Shown: positions 1 through 13,809, counted from the stretch's first letter. The stretch is 64,000 bases of DNA from Monomorium pharaonis (GCF_013373865.1 NC_050470.1:16929244-16993243), one strand, 5' to 3'. A program made the numbers and translations. The notes: a model not told the origin generated them from the sequence alone.

Positions 1-591
1 AAAGCAATGGCCTTTCAGATCATCTTTAGAAGGACACAACTACATCGTGTGGCCTAGCGCCATACATCTAAAGCACTGCATCGGCCTTCTCTCCAGGAGT
101 TCCACACCCGCTTGTGTCCAACCCAGCTTAATTTTCCCAATATTATTTAATTTAATCGCACCTTCTAATGGGCAACTCACCCTGGTGTTACACAGACCAT
201 TTCTCATGTTTCTTATTAGTTCAATTTTATACGATTTATCTGTGAATCCAAGTATTCTTTTCAGCTCTTCTAATATTTCAGTCGTGCTAACAGAATCGTC
301 AAAATTATAAATTTTTATCATTGCTTTTCTGACCGGGCGAGACACCCTTATCCCATCATCTTTAAATATTTCTTTAAGCTGATTTGCCAGCTTATCCACT
401 TTCTCATTTATATTTATCCCTGGTAGTTCAATCGCAATACCGCAAACCGAAACAATTCTTCTTATTTTAGTGCTTTCTATACCAAACTTACTTAATTCTA
501 TTTTACTACTAGCTTTTTTTAGCACCTCCGCAAACGATCTACAATTATCTTCATAATTGAGTGTAATCGCAGCCGATCTTGGATGCCTCTT
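1..591 (-). pseudogene. R1-type LINE ORF1 (gag-like), C-terminal part, disrupted
   Basis: The minus-strand frame has the pattern of R1-clade ORF1 proteins, which bind the element RNA. It starts with a Pro-Arg-Ser-Ala-Ala block near 580 and continues through FAEVLKKAS, TKIRR and RPVRKA to the zinc-knuckle lead-in ELLERRPMQCFRC. The knuckle should read C-x2-C-x4-H-x4-C, and all four ligands are visible, but a TAG at 40-42 falls between the His and the last Cys. A second knuckle probably begins at the window edge. I extended the start beyond 525 because the same frame stays open to about 591 and holds recognisable family sequence. It is one half of a split gene: the N-terminal half lies at 1941-3246 on the same strand. 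Assignment to the R1 clade is from pattern memory. Confidence 0.7.
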
Positions 592-613
592 TTATTTCGT
601 ATATTGGGGATTG

Positions 614-2013
614 TAGATTTAAGATGGAGTAAACCTAATTATCAACAAACTACATATAGAAGTGAGCAACCAAGAAGATTTCAGGGGGTCTATTATGGTT
701 CTTGGGTGAGTTCACTCACTTTTCACATTTCCAGCACTGGTGTATATTTTTAGAACTAACGACCCAGACAGCACATGTAGATTATGAGAACGAGAGTAGG
801 ATATTGCGAAAGTATATTGCAATATTCGTATAATATTGGAGATATGTCTGTGATATGCCGAGTATATACTCATAATGTATTATGTCCGCGTTGCCTTATC
901 CCATAGAATTTCGCTGGCAGTTTGTGAAAATATACCGAATATATCTCAAGAATGTTATACGTATGTCTAAAGTATATCTTCATTATATTTACAATATGTC
1001 TACAGTAGGTAAAAGGGATCGAGATGAACATAAAAGTCCAATATTGTCTTGGGTTAGGTCTTGGGTTAAGTCTCGGGTTAGGTCCACCAATAATTAAGGT
1101 ATTAATTTTTTAAATTATGCGAATGAGAGCGCGTCGTGAAAAAAGCTCGATCCGCTTGAGCCATAACACGGAAAAAAATCTATTATAAATGTTTGATAAG
1201 CTTTTATTATTTATTGTTCACAATTACGATAGAAATTAATTAGATTATTTGAGAATTCCATACGTTAATATCTCGATTATTTGCAGACCTAACCCAAGAC
1301 AATATTGGACTTTTATGTTCATCTCGATTCTTTTTACCTTTTTACGAGTAATGGTCCACGTGCGTTGGGACACCCGTATATATGTATATACATATTATTA
1401 TAGTTTACGTTACTATATTATATCTTATGTGCATACCAGAGTTATCTGGGCGTAATTCTTGAGAAAACCACGTTGTCCGTGAGTTCGTGTTCGCACGTTT
1501 ACATCCTGCACTTTACCACGTGTCTGCGTCACACGGCAGACAAAAATGCGTAACGTTACAGATCACAGATAGCGTTGACATGATTCACTTTCGATATTAC
1601 ACGGATATTTTGAAAATATGTGATAGATATATATGAGATATATCATAGGATATTCTACGGACATTTTGAGTATATTAGATATAATCTCAGTACATTCAGT
1701 ATGAGTTGTGAAGTTGAGTTGCTATATTCTAAGTTTATTTTGAGGATATACCAAAATGACATTCTACTGAGACGTTATATGAATGTTTTACGTATATTCG
1801 GTACGATTACAGTAAATTCCGTATGAGAGTAGAATATTCGCACAATATCCGGTGCTGTCTGGGGATATACACTAATCACTGTTGCTCACTTTTCACATTT
1901 TCACAGTGAGTGAACTCACCCAAGAACCGTAATAGACCTCCTAAAATCTTCTTGGTTGCTCACTTCTATATGTAGATTGTTGATGATTAGGTTTACTCCA
2001 TCTTAAATCTACA
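614..2013. repeat. Large imperfect inverted repeat containing part of the R1-type ORF1
   Basis: Plus-strand 614-712 is nearly the reverse complement of 1909-2013, which is ORF1 coding sequence on the minus strand. Both arms share GTAGATTTAAGATGGAG, the AGTGAGCAACCAAGAAG block and the 16-base word GGGTGAGTTCACTCAC. A second inverted pair inside, at about 1007-1060 and 1283-1348, contains ATGAACATAAAAGTCC and CTTGGGTTAGGTC. The two pairs have different centres, so the structure is not one simple palindrome. It separates the two halves of the R1-type ORF1. Confidence 0.75.
769..1865. mobile_element. MITE-like element with CCCAGACAGCAC ends
   Basis: The perfect 12-base inverted ends CCCAGACAGCAC (769-780) and GTGCTGTCTGGG (1854-1865) bound about 1.1 kb without coding potential. 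The interior is rich in short palindromic words of the type ATATTCTNAGTAT, as in the segments at 15.7, 18.7, 49.2 and 54.8 kb. The flanking sequence is also inverted, so no simple target duplication can be read. The superfamily is unknown. Confidence 0.5.
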
Positions 2014-3246
2014 TCTCTTTCCTTTGTTTTCATAACTTCAGGTATGTTACTTCTTTCAGTACTACTTCTTTTTCTTGTAGAAGGATAATCCACTCTGTTA
2101 ACATATTCCTTAATCCTTATCTCTCCTTTCCTTTTGCTAGGGGTCCCTACTCTAGATTCTATAGGAGCTTGGTTAATTTTATTTATATTTTGTCTATATC
2201 TGTCTAATATGATTTTCTTTGGATCTATATCAATATCCTTGCCCTCTGTATAATCGATCCTCTCAACACTATTTTTCTCACTTCCTTTTGCCATAGTTTC
2301 CCTTTCATCCGATGAAGAACTAGTTCTTTTTTCGAGTTTTTCTTATCTATTTTTTTTGCTTCGTCTTTTTCCTTATATAACTCCTTAATTATACGTTCCA
2401 ATTTTTCCAGTTTTTCTCTTTGTTCAATTAGCTCTTTCTCCAAGCTTATACACTTCCTCCTGTAGAATTCAGTATCTCCCTTATCTGTTATCTTTAATGC
2501 CATTTTTTTTCCGCGTAATCTCTGATTAAATGTACGCTGGTTTTTAATTTTCCTTCTAATTGACCTTTTAGGTTAGAAGATTTATCCCTGACTTCATCTA
2601 TAACTGACAAAGCATAGAAAATCTGTTCAGTGAGTTTACTTGCACTCATGGATTTAGCCATTTCCATTTTTTCCTCTTTTCCTCTCTTTGTCTGGCATTT
2701 AGTACTCTTGTTTTTTTACCAGGCGGTTCCTTTTTGATTTTCTTACCAATATCTGATGAGGATTGGGTGCAAAGTTCTTTATACCCCCAATCCTCATCTG
2801 GTATATCTGTCTTATTACGTTTCATCTTAGTTGGATCAACATTTGTGTAGGGGCTTTTTACACCCCATCGATGTCCCATCTTTTTCCTCTCTTTATATTC
2901 ATTTATTATCTTCACACCTCTCTCAATATCCTCGTCACTGTCCGAAATGACAGTGACCTGATCATCTTCCAATTTCTTACAAATTTCGCCACTTTTATCT
3001 CTAAAATAGTCATTTAGTCTTTCAACACTAATTATTGCCGATCGTTTAATAAATTTTTGTTGATCGCAGAATTCTTTCCGGTTTGATCATGTTTTTCAAT
3101 CACCTCTTCTATATTACTTCGTGACCCCTTGCTGGATTCGGCATCAATGTGTCCCGACTCACCGCGAGCAAGGTCTCCCGTGATTTGTCTGTGTTCGGAC
3201 CTCCGATAGCCCGACGTTTTATTCTTTTCCTTTGTACCGTTCATTT
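1941..3246 (-). pseudogene. R1-type LINE ORF1, N-terminal and coiled-coil part, frameshifted
   Basis: Four overlapping minus-strand frames together read as the N-terminal half of a LINE ORF1. They are a charged N-terminus at 3032-3244, an acidic segment with ISDSDEDIERG at 2646-3030, a helical segment (SKLTEQIFYALSVIDEV) near 2510-2660, and a Lys/Glu-rich coiled coil (EKELIEQREKLEKLERI) at 2225-2503, passing into 1941-2294. Frame changes near 3040, 2645, 2505 and 2280 show decay. The coiled coil matches the usual layout of R1-clade ORF1, where it precedes the domain preserved at 1-591. The start at 3244 is the first codon of the open frame and is only a guess. Confidence 0.55.
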
Positions 3247-4105
3247 TTAATACGCTTGCTTTTTAACGAGGGTAAACCTCGCCCTGGAGCCAGATATCAC
3301 CCTCGGTTCAAGGGCTGAAGGGTAGTTTCGTCGTTTATTTAGCAGTCCTGCCTTAACTAGTTTAACAATATTTATCCACTTCAAGATAGCCGTAAGAGTA
3401 GCAAGGATATAGGACCTTATGGCGTTTTCGATCCGTACTGGGTTAACTCGTTTTGGTTTCTTTTCTTCTAGAACTGGCCAATCACAGTTATTCCCTTCTT
3501 CAGAAGAATGGCTGTGATTGGTCTTATGACGTCATTAATCGCTCCCGGAGCGATTAACCCAGCCCGGTTGAAAACGTTATTAGTCACATAACGCACTAGC
3601 TTATCTTTATGTGGGCAAAGCCTAAGGGCTTATACAAATACTGTACCTTATTAATTAAAGGTACAAAATAAGTTTGCCATATCAAAAAAAAATTTATATA
3701 TATAGATATATAAATCCGCCATAGCATCGGCCCATGAATTGACCCTAAGACCATATAATGATCCTAACAAGAGTTGGCAAGTAGCATGACACTTGTAGCC
3801 AATATTATGTACAGGGCTTAATGCATAGCACTAGCAATGCCTGTGTCACGTCCCGGAGGACAGACCTTCCTACTTCCGGCGTACCTAAGTCGCTGAAAAT
3901 AGTGGCGCTCTCTATGCTTTTGAGGCTACCTGCTGGGCTGGCAATACCTCGGGATGTCGAGAGCTAGGATCGGTATAGGAGAATTAGTGCGTAGGCGAAT
4001 AGAATGACTTTTATGGCAATTACTCTTGGTTTATACTGCTACTTCTCTTTATTGTTTACTACCAAAGGGGGGGGGGGTAGGGGTACATGTGCGATGCTCA
4101 TATGA
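3247..4105. other. Non-coding stretch with one palindromic MITE
   Basis: Apart from the palindrome at 3423-3576, I see only a short (TA)-rich patch near 3693-3712 and a run of G at 4068-4077. Nothing coding is supported. Confidence 0.5.
3423..3576. mobile_element. Palindromic MITE, GTTTTCGATCCG-type ends
   Basis: Left arm CGTTTTCGATCCG-TACTGGGTTAA (3423-3446) pairs with the reverse complement of 3554-3576. A second hairpin, CCAATCACAG against CTGTGATTGG, is nested at 3478-3524, and there is a short palindrome around CTCCCGGAG. No target duplication could be fixed. Confidence 0.55.
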
Positions 4106-4602
4106 TTATTCCGTGGTAGGGTCGGGGTTTGCAAGGGAGCCTATTAGATCGTCGAAGTCATTTGGCGTTAGGGGTGAAAGGGCTTCAAAGGGGGTGTAAT
4201 CGATGAAGGGAAGGTCGTCTGTTGAGGTGCTGGCGTCTGAGGTTTGGGGGGTGGGCTGAGGGTTGGTGGCCTGGCGCTCATTCACCTCCACGGGGGTTAA
4301 CCCAAAGCAGGCTCTTGTATTTAAATTTAACGCTATTTGAATCTGAGCGGCTTGGTGAGTTAAATTAAATAAGTGAGGAACATCTAAATCGATGGAACGG
4401 ATTAGACGTAGAATGCGCGAGCGCCCCCACGTACTGCTCGTAGCGGCGGAAAAAGCGCCTCCTCCGCGTGTAGTCTGCTGGTGGCGTCATCTACATGAAT
4501 GAAGAAATGAGGAACTTCGTGAGTGGACTTGGATTTGAATGAGGATAGTCGAAACCTTACCCTGTCTCGTCTAAAGTTAGGATGATAGATGAGCTTGTTG
4601 TC
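4106..4602 (-). CDS. Unrecognised spliced ORF with acidic C-terminus
   Basis: I do not recognise this protein. One minus-strand frame is open from 4486 to the stop at 4106 (126 codons) with no ATG. It contains SSTWGRSRILRLIRS, then Thr/Pro-rich sequence, then an acidic end (TPNDFDDLIGSLANPDPTTE). Just upstream is a credible acceptor, a pyrimidine-rich tract ending in TAG at 4493-4491. A donor GTAAGG lies at 4560-4555, giving a 70-bp intron. The preceding 42-bp exon (4561-4602) has its own CTCTCTTTAG acceptor. Spliced into the frame that starts ATG at 4490, the exon encodes an Arg-rich peptide (TRRRRFFRRYEQ) overlapping the long frame. The architecture resembles the ORF at 57.1-58.4 kb. Confidence 0.35.
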
Positions 4603-7600
4603 CTAAAGAGAGATAAAATTGAATGATTTAGTGTTTTGTAGGGAAAGGAGACGGAAGGACTTTTATGTCTTGCTCTTAATAGTTGTTATTATTCGCGTAA
4701 GCTCATACTATTAGCAGAAGTAGGAATTCACAACTTTGTCTATGCCGATCTACGCTCGCCGCAAGCAACTATTCAGTTATAGGCGGATGCGTTTCTACCG
4801 GGGTCTCTCAGCACATACAAACCTGAGAACCTGCATAGACCTCGGACACAAGGCTTTTTGTCTCGCATTCGGATGTTGGCCTGTTTTCCATTACTACCAC
4901 AGTTGCGGAATCTTTAGGACAAATAGTATGGCTATTGGGTATGTTTAGCTACATCGGATGATAAAGAGCGTTCAAACAAGTTGCAGGGAAATTCAAGTAA
5001 TACAAATTTATTAGGAACTAAGAGGGACTCAGGTTGAATAATGGCAGGGATGCGGAAAAGATGTTGAATAATTCCAAATATGTTCTGTCTCTGGGTAAAG
5101 TAATGATTAAAGGTGATACCATTAATGTGTTGAATTCGGAATGATATTCTAAATGATGATACACAGGGATATTCGGTAGTAATAATTCAACGAAATAGAA
5201 TCAGAGCAACGTTTAATTTAACGGAGATTAAGAGTTTCACAAAATTATTTAAAATGATTATTTGTGATGGTATTCAATAAGGTTAAACAATTTATAATAA
5301 TTATACAATAAAATCATAATGAATTTAAGATAATTATCATACTAGTAATTCGCCGAGAAATATTGTTAAGCAACAATAATTTTAGCAATATTTTGGTATA
5401 ATAATTTTGGATAAATTCGATGCTAAGGAAACAATAGGTTCGCAAGAGTAATTAATAAAATAATTTAGTACAATAAGTTCAAGATAGGGTCAAACTACCA
5501 AAGCACGAAAATATTCAATATTCCATATTAATAAGACGAGTAATGACTCAGCGAAATATTTAATGTAATAATTTAGGGAAAATATTCAATATTATTAGAA
5601 CAATTAGATTCTGAAAATATTCAATATAATATAGTAACGAGACGAGTAATAATTTCATAAAAACGTTTAACATAATTATTTACAATAATTTCTGGAACAG
5701 AAATTGTTCAACATCATAAATTATAACAATATTTAACATTACTGAAATGATTAGTTTTTCAATTTAATAATTCGCCAAGAAATTTGGTATCAACAAGATA
5801 ATTAATAATTTTACAAAATATCAGGCACGAGTAATAATTAAATCATCATCATTGTTCGTCTTCTCAATAAAGTTAGTATAATAAGACAACCAACAATAAT
5901 TCACAATTTATATTCAATGCATAACAGAATAATATATAATAATGCTCAGCATCTACAAACGAAATAGAGATTCACAAATAATGAGCAAAACGAGAGATTC
6001 ACAAGAACGTACGATAAAATAGTTCGCAAGTACATGCGGCGAAATAATAATTCACAATACAATAATGTGTATGATTGATCAAGATCGTATAGAATTCATT
6101 ATTTCCTTTGTTCATATCAAAATAATACTATATCATTTAATAGCTGTCAATTTTGCTAATTCCTGATTATTTCATTTAATAAAAAAAACTATTAATGGTT
6201 ATTTCATCAAAATTTGAATATTCTAGACGATGTGTAATTAATCATATCTTAATAGTTCCGTTATTAAATTCAAATTAGGCATGATTAATTACTATCTTTT
6301 AATTGAAAGATTCTAAGCTTTACAAAATTTAAGATTATTTCCTGATTCGCGCGGATAACTTGATCGGTCACTGAGATACAAGTTCTACACACACACACAC
6401 ATATATATATATTCACATATAAGGCTCAAGCAATAAATTCGCAAGACAATATAAAGTCACGATAATAATGCCTTTTAATTTAAATGAGATTGCTGGTACT
6501 TACGGATGACTCCGGGTCCGCAAGGGCCACAATTTAAGATCTTATTTCCCCTGTTTCCTTCCTTCCGGGTTCCGACAGATCGCTAAGACTTCGTTCTTGG
6601 TGTAATTTCAAACTATCACCAAGATTCTTTTTCGGAATATTGCGATCACTTAAGACTGTTACGGAGATATTATTGTAACGATACTGGAGTACCACGCGCC
6701 GGGACAAGATACCGTCTTTTATATTATAATGCATCTTAATTACCCGCCCCCGCGCCTGCATCGGTTGCCCTAGTTCCGATGCATAGATGAGTAGGGTGAA
6801 ATCGGCGGCATATCGATATCAAAGTTATCAGATAGTCTAAACAGTCTCAATGTCAGACTTTTTCAATGTTAAAGTATGTATCATCAATTGCATCACCTGT
6901 CGCGGTGCAGCATCTTGTTCTTGGAAGTCTTTTAATAGAAAATATTATTTAATTCTCCCGAGTCTTATTAATGGAATTTGTTTCAATATAATTTTGGGAT
7001 TGACCATGTTTCAAATTGGCGCAGATGATTTCTCAAATAGTTACTATTTCTCAGGCTTCAAGAGTAATGCCGATTTATAAGCAATATGTGCCGATACATA
7101 TTATTAATTATGTTTCGGCCAATTAAAATTATCCTTAATTAATATTCACAATTGTATGCGCCTTAACAATTTTATACGCCTTGTCGAATATTTTGCAGAA
7201 GCCTCAAAATTTGTTCTTAACTTATAGTAGAGTTTCGGTATTAATATAAGATTCGCAGGATAGTATAATAAAAGTGATTGTTATTTAATTAATTATATCT
7301 GTGATAATTGCATTCATAGACCATAGAGCTAATCAAGATTTATTTTGAGTGAGACCTTTTACGTCAGAAAGAGATAAAGTTTTATAAGATTTCAATGTTT
7401 CATAGTTAGATTGATTATAACAATGACTTTTATTGTTTAAGGCTGGTGCAATACCTTTTAAAGCTTAATAGAATAATGAGTTAATTAATAAAATGCAATT
7501 CTTATTTAATAAAACATAATTCTTATTTGCACAGGGTCGGCGCAATAATTTGTCATTAATTTTACTAGTTGTACCTTTAGTTTTATAAGATCTAATTGTT

Positions 7601-8337
7601 TATTAGCAATAACCAATTAGATAATTAATAGTTAGGTTCACGAAGGGTTGGTATAATAAACCTCAGAGTAGTTATTTTAGTTGGGTAAGATTAGTAAAAT
7701 TAATTTATTTAATAACGATTTTCATTCGTTAATTAATATTTCGCTTATGTAGTCTCGAGTAAGACCCTTAAATGATTATATCTCGTGAATAATTTTAATT
7801 TCCCATAAACAATATTAATCTTGATATAACCATCATAATTGCGAAAAGCAGTCATTCAGAATTTTAAGATAAGCGTGAGTAGTAAAATTGAAAGGGTATC
7901 AATAATATAGGACTGAATCGCGTGTTAGTTTACTTCTAGTACGCTAGATGGCTCCCCGAGTATGATTCAAGAATAAGTATCTGGGGTCTTAGGTCTGCTC
8001 AGATTGTCATGCTGAGTCAGTTCAATACTACTCTAGTAGTCTGTACCTTGTCTCATTCAAATGGACCTTAATTCTTATTCTGCGGGTATGCATAAGTATC
8101 AGGGAAAGCCATGGGGTTAATAGAGGATAAATATAAGTAAAAATATAGAAATAGGAAAAATAAAAAGGGGAGGGGTTGGGACGACGGAACGTCACACCTG
8201 ACAATATTACTTTTCAGCGGTGCTCAATATCATTTACGAACTTGCATTAAAACAATTCTTATTCGTTTTGTAGTATGGGTTGCCCCTCTGCATTATATTA
8301 TGTACTTGGTTTAATATGTAGTACTAACAATGCCTAA
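4603..8337. other. AT-rich non-coding region
   Basis: I see no supported gene. There is a short (CA)n-(TA)n tract near 6388-6410. A good minus-strand splice donor (GTAAGTAC) occurs at about 6493-6500, after an open frame at 6534-6761 that I cannot identify. GC content rises only around 4730-4930 and 6500-6800. Confidence 0.45.
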
Positions 8338-8472
8338 GGCCGGATCTACAATAGGTGTAGTAAGCCTTATGCCATAAGAAACTGACCAATTATAATTGAA
8401 TGTGAGAAGAATAAACGAATATAATTGGTCAATTCCTTATGGCATAAGGTTTACACTATTGTAGATCCGGGC
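8338..8472. mobile_element. PIF/Harbinger-type MITE with TAA target duplication
   Basis: Inverted ends GGCCGGATCTACAATAG and CTATTGTAGATCCGGGC enclose a 135-bp hairpin that also pairs CCTTATGCCATAAG with CTTATGGCATAAGG. TAA flanks both sides (8335-8337 and 8473-8475). A 3-bp TWA duplication is the hallmark of the PIF/Harbinger superfamily. There is no coding capacity. Confidence 0.75.
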
Positions 8473-8583
8473 TAACTGTACTAGCATTTAACGATCAATA
8501 TTACTTACAAACTTTCATGAAAACAATTCATACAATAAGATTGCCTCTCTACATTACTCATGGATATTATCATTAGTACAATA

Positions 8584-8935
8584 CAGTGCTGTTAGAAAGG
8601 GTCCACTTCTTCGCGCATGCGCGCTGTAGCGGCCATTATCCAGTGCCGAAATATGGCTACTAGCTTTGTCGGCATTTTGTGGAGACAATATCGGCAGTGG
8701 AGGTTAATGTTTGAGAAAAAGAAAAAGTGTGTGTTGTGCGTGCGTGCGTGTGTAACTGCATACACATCAGTACACTCTTATTTTATCTTACATTAGAAAC
8801 TTTATTAATTTTTTTTAAATTTTTAGAAAACTGGGACCATACGGCACCCTTAGATGACAGATTTAGGTACTGCTCTGACGTGCTCTTAATCCGCATGCGC
8901 GCAGAAGTGGACCCTTTCTGGGCCCAACAGCACTG
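8584..8935. mobile_element. hAT-type MITE with 8-bp target duplication GTACAATA
   Basis: The element begins CAGTGCTGTT and ends AACAGCACTG, with further inverted sequence AGAAAGGGTCCACTTCT and CGCGCATGCG. The direct repeat GTACAATA is exact on both sides (8576-8583 and 8936-8943). CAGNG ends plus an 8-bp duplication fit hAT. At 352 bp, with no transposase frame, it is non-autonomous. The open frame at 8727-8996 only crosses it. Confidence 0.85.
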
Positions 8936-8943
8936 GTACAATA

Positions 8944-11729
8944 TATCACTGCAGCGATCTATGCTGCCTTTTATACATAGCTTAGTCTTATTCTAAATTT
9001 TCTGTTAGCTGATGTATACAGATCATTTATACTATTTGCTACTCGCAACAGGGGTAATTGATTTAATTTTAGTAAATAAACTCACTCTAACCCATAACTG
9101 ATATGCAAATCAGGGTTCTTTATACATGAATTGATCTGTTTCATCATTTCTATTACCATATATGTTATATACAGTTACTATTAAATTTGAATGGATTTAT
9201 TATATCATTTTTACCCACCAACCAGTTTCATGTATTTTTAACTAAAGGCAGGTAGAATAATGTATCTATTGCTTCTGTTTGTTATTTTAGAATAATACGT
9301 TCAATCAGTTATGGGTTATTCAGACATACAGATTAGTATATTACATTATATGCAATATTGTTTACGTTATAGGTTTTAGTTTATTTTCCTTCAAAGACCT
9401 ATCTGATATATCAAAGCCAAATGAAATGACTATGTTTTCGCAAACTCGTTTTAAACTATTTAAAAGCTCGGGGAAGGTTTGCTATTCTTTATTAATTTCT
9501 TCCTCTGTTTTATACAACGACTTGATTATAACTTTTAGTTTTCTTTCTTTCCATTATACCAGATGTTGTGACATGTAGCCAGGATAAATATAGGGAACAT
9601 TCTCCCTTACTTCAGCCAGTGTAATGCATAAATACAAAAAAACTTGTAATGATACGAAAAGGCGATCCTTTCAGGGCATAATTTCGACCTCACGACGATA
9701 GTTAAATCCAAAACAACAAACAAGGCCTCTATCATTTCACACAGCAATACATGGAATATTATACTGAGAATTTTTTTCCTCACATTAAGCTATAATTCAA
9801 TTTAATAAACTGTTTATTTTAGGTGTTCATGCGGTCTTATGCGAATCACCAAGTCACTGAGCAATTAACGCGCGGATGCTAGATCTCTTTGTCTCGGTCT
9901 CATAATACAAAGATCACCAGTAACTTCTTGTCCCTCAGTATATCACTCACAACTTCCATATCTGCACCTCCACTCCGACTTTACACTCTTTCACGCCGTG
10001 TTACATCGGCCCTCATTAGTGCTTGATAATTTAATTTTTTTAGATTCAAGGGTATATTCTTATCACCTTGATCTTAATAATATCTAGCGAGCGATAAATA
10101 GTCCGTACTAGTAATTAAGTCACTCAATTTATTACTCATAGCTACATCCTGTATCTACACCTCTGCTTCGATTTGACACCCTCTCGCAACGTGTTACACT
10201 GATCCTTGAGAGAAGCTGTCTCTCGCATCTACACCTCTATTCGATTTACACGCCTTCGCATCGTGATATATCAAGCCTCATTAAGGGGTAAGACTACTGT
10301 AATAAGTTTTCAGAAAATCGATTTTTTTTAATTCGTTTAAAAAACGTTTTGAACCTTCTAGAATAAGAGGAAGAAAGTTTTATGCCAAATTTTTTATTTT
10401 TTCACGTCCATAACACATCTTAAAACTTTAAAGGCGTTTTTTTCGAAACACGATTTTTTAAAACGGCACGCAGTATAATTCCAACAATTTTCATTCTGTT
10501 CATTCCAAATTTTGACTGTATTTTTAAAATAACATTTCGAAGAGAAGTACGTACGGGATTTTCGATAAGTTAATTTTAACATTATTTATTGACAAATAAT
10601 TGTCCTTTTTTTTTGTCAAAAATTGAACTTGTTACTTTAAATGCTCGCCAATCACACAAAAATTAATATTTTCAAAATCCCCTACGTATTTCTCTAGCTA
10701 TACTTATATAGATTAAGAGAAAATATTTTGCTTTTTCCAAATTCAAATTTGCATCAGTTACACTGCGTGCCGCAAATTCAACATGCCTCACGAGAATGAC
10801 TCCAGCGTCGCCATTTTGTATTATTTTTGAGTAACTATTTTTTTTTAATACTTAAAAACATGATTAATAACATCCTTGAATATTATCCTCTTATTTTTTC
10901 TTCCATTAAAAAAAAAAAATTGCAAAAAAACGCTTTATTTTAGATTTTTACAGTTGTGTTACTTCTTAATGCTTAATAATTCAATTCCTTTTCAATTTAA
11001 GGATAAAGCTTGTTATCTTGGTCTTAGTGATGTCCAAATTCACTCGTATATAGTAAAAAAAACCGTAAATGTCCAAATCACGTAATAATCCAGTGGTGAG
11101 TCTCTAGTACTCTCTCCCCACCATTCATTCAATATACGGGCATCCTCTCGTCGATTCTCCCCTCCATATCGTCTTAACTCATCATGCAGAGAATTCTTGA
11201 TTAATTTATATGGAATCAAAAAGTTTATATCTAATCGGAGATTCCAATACATTGCATCGTAGCAAACAACTCTGAACACGAGTAATCCATTTAATAACCA
11301 CTCTGACCATATCACATGTATTAATGTCATTTATCTTGTCCGGTGGTCATCCCCACCACTGGCAACGTGCCTGGATGGATATGCACATAAAAGTCCCAAT
11401 TACAAGTCCCAGAAATTACAATTAACTAATCCATAGTTATACTACATACACTTTCTCTTCATATATGAGATCACTAGTTAAATATCAACAACCTTTTGTA
11501 GATCACCCAAGTATCACTATTCATTCCATATATTTCAACGTAATCCGTCTCTTGTCCGCCATTACGTGAAAATTTTGTCGTACGCACGCTGTCACTTTTC
11601 TTGGATGTTTTATCAACTAAATAATGAAGAGATTTGACTCCCTTTATTCCCCCGAGTATTATTCCATTACCGGAATTAGATAAATACGAAAAATAGCGAG
11701 CAGCCAGCCCACATCCGCCAATCTGCATG
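8944..11729. other. Non-coding region with weak direct repeats
   Basis: No gene is supported. Three degraded direct copies of a segment reading roughly ATCTACACCTCT followed by CGATTT and CGTGTTACA lie near 9965-10015, 10148-10197 and 10225-10275. The open frames here show no family pattern. Confidence 0.4.
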
Positions 11730-12660
11730 CTTCAAGCAACACACATCGTGGGGAGATAGTTTCTGGTCGCTCGCTCTGCTATTACACATATCAATTGTTC
11801 GAGACTAGAACAGTTTTATTAGAATTTCAGCATTTTTTTTGCTCTGTTTTATGCGCAAGTAGTGAAAGCTGCTGACAGCCATCGCGCTCGTTGTAGTTCG
11901 TTCATTCGATGCACCTAGTCGCACAGCGCTGTCACTAGCTCATCACGCGCGCTTCTTTCGTTTTCTCGCATCGTGGTAACTATGCAAAACATGCCTTAAA
12001 AAGGGCATGTCAAATCGATGCCCAAATAAGGCTCGAAATCAGTTTCCTTGCCGCCCCTCTCTCTCCTCCACGATCGCGATTGTCTTAAGACAAATAAAAA
12101 TAATCAGTCTCTCGCAGCGCAGCATCGACATTAGATCGTCCCGCTGATCTCTCCCGTCATCCGCCGATCTTAGCAGCGGGGATTCACTACCGTTCCATCC
12201 CCAGCACTCGTGTCGTGATAGTGCAATTAATTATTCCGCTACTGCCAAGTATTTCTTAAGTTCACGTATCCGCGTGAATGTGTGAGTGCATTACGTAAAT
12301 GCGCGGGTGCCCGTATCTCTGCCTCGTGTACAAGATCTCCGTCGGATCGCGCGCAAGATTTCCAAGTTCGCGAGAGCTTCGATCTAGAGACTCTTCAAGA
12401 TCTCTGCGTCGACTACAGGCAGCGTAATAACAGGACATTTCAAGATCTTCGTAAAATTGTAAAGAGATACTACTCGCCCCTCGCTCTGAACGTCCGTGTC
12501 AATAAATTATTAAGTGTGAGTGATATCATCGCCTCCTCTTTTCTTCCTATCACCACCTATGTTTCCCCCGTGAACCTACCGCATTCCTCACCACTCACTT
12601 CGCGTCCTAATCGGGACAAATTCTGGCATTCTCCGTGCGATCGCGTTTAATCTACGCACG
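11730..12660 (+). other. GC-richer block, possible LTR or leader, with a 122-codon ORF
   Basis: This block is clearly less AT-rich than its surroundings and contains an ORF (12282-12650) that begins MSALRKCAGA and matches no family I know. CAATAAATTATTAAG near 12499 could be a polyadenylation signal, and the texture resembles the R-U5 part of insect LTRs. I could not find paired LTR ends or a target duplication, so the call is weak. Confidence 0.2.
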
Positions 12661-12896
12661 CGCATTCACAACCTAAGTGATATATAATCTATAAAATACA
12701 TGATATACAACAAAATGCATGATATCCAAACAAAATTATCTTTTTAAAGAAAATAAAAAAACCAAGTGTGTGGTTTTTCTGTAAGGAAAAAATTACAAAA
12801 TCAAAGAATACTTTTGATAAATTCAACTTAAGTAAAAAAAATTTTTTATTTCATTAAGGGTATACCTGGCGGCCGACGATCCACGAGTGTGGAGGT

Positions 12897-13809
<913 letters not shown>

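Noticed and set aside
10275..10900. TTAAGGGGTAAGACTAC as the end of a second Kolobok-like element
   Set aside because: No matching inverted end with TTAA was found downstream.
12282..12650. 122-codon ORF as a host gene
   Set aside because: No family pattern, no clear splice context, and it lies in a block that looks like retroelement leader sequence.
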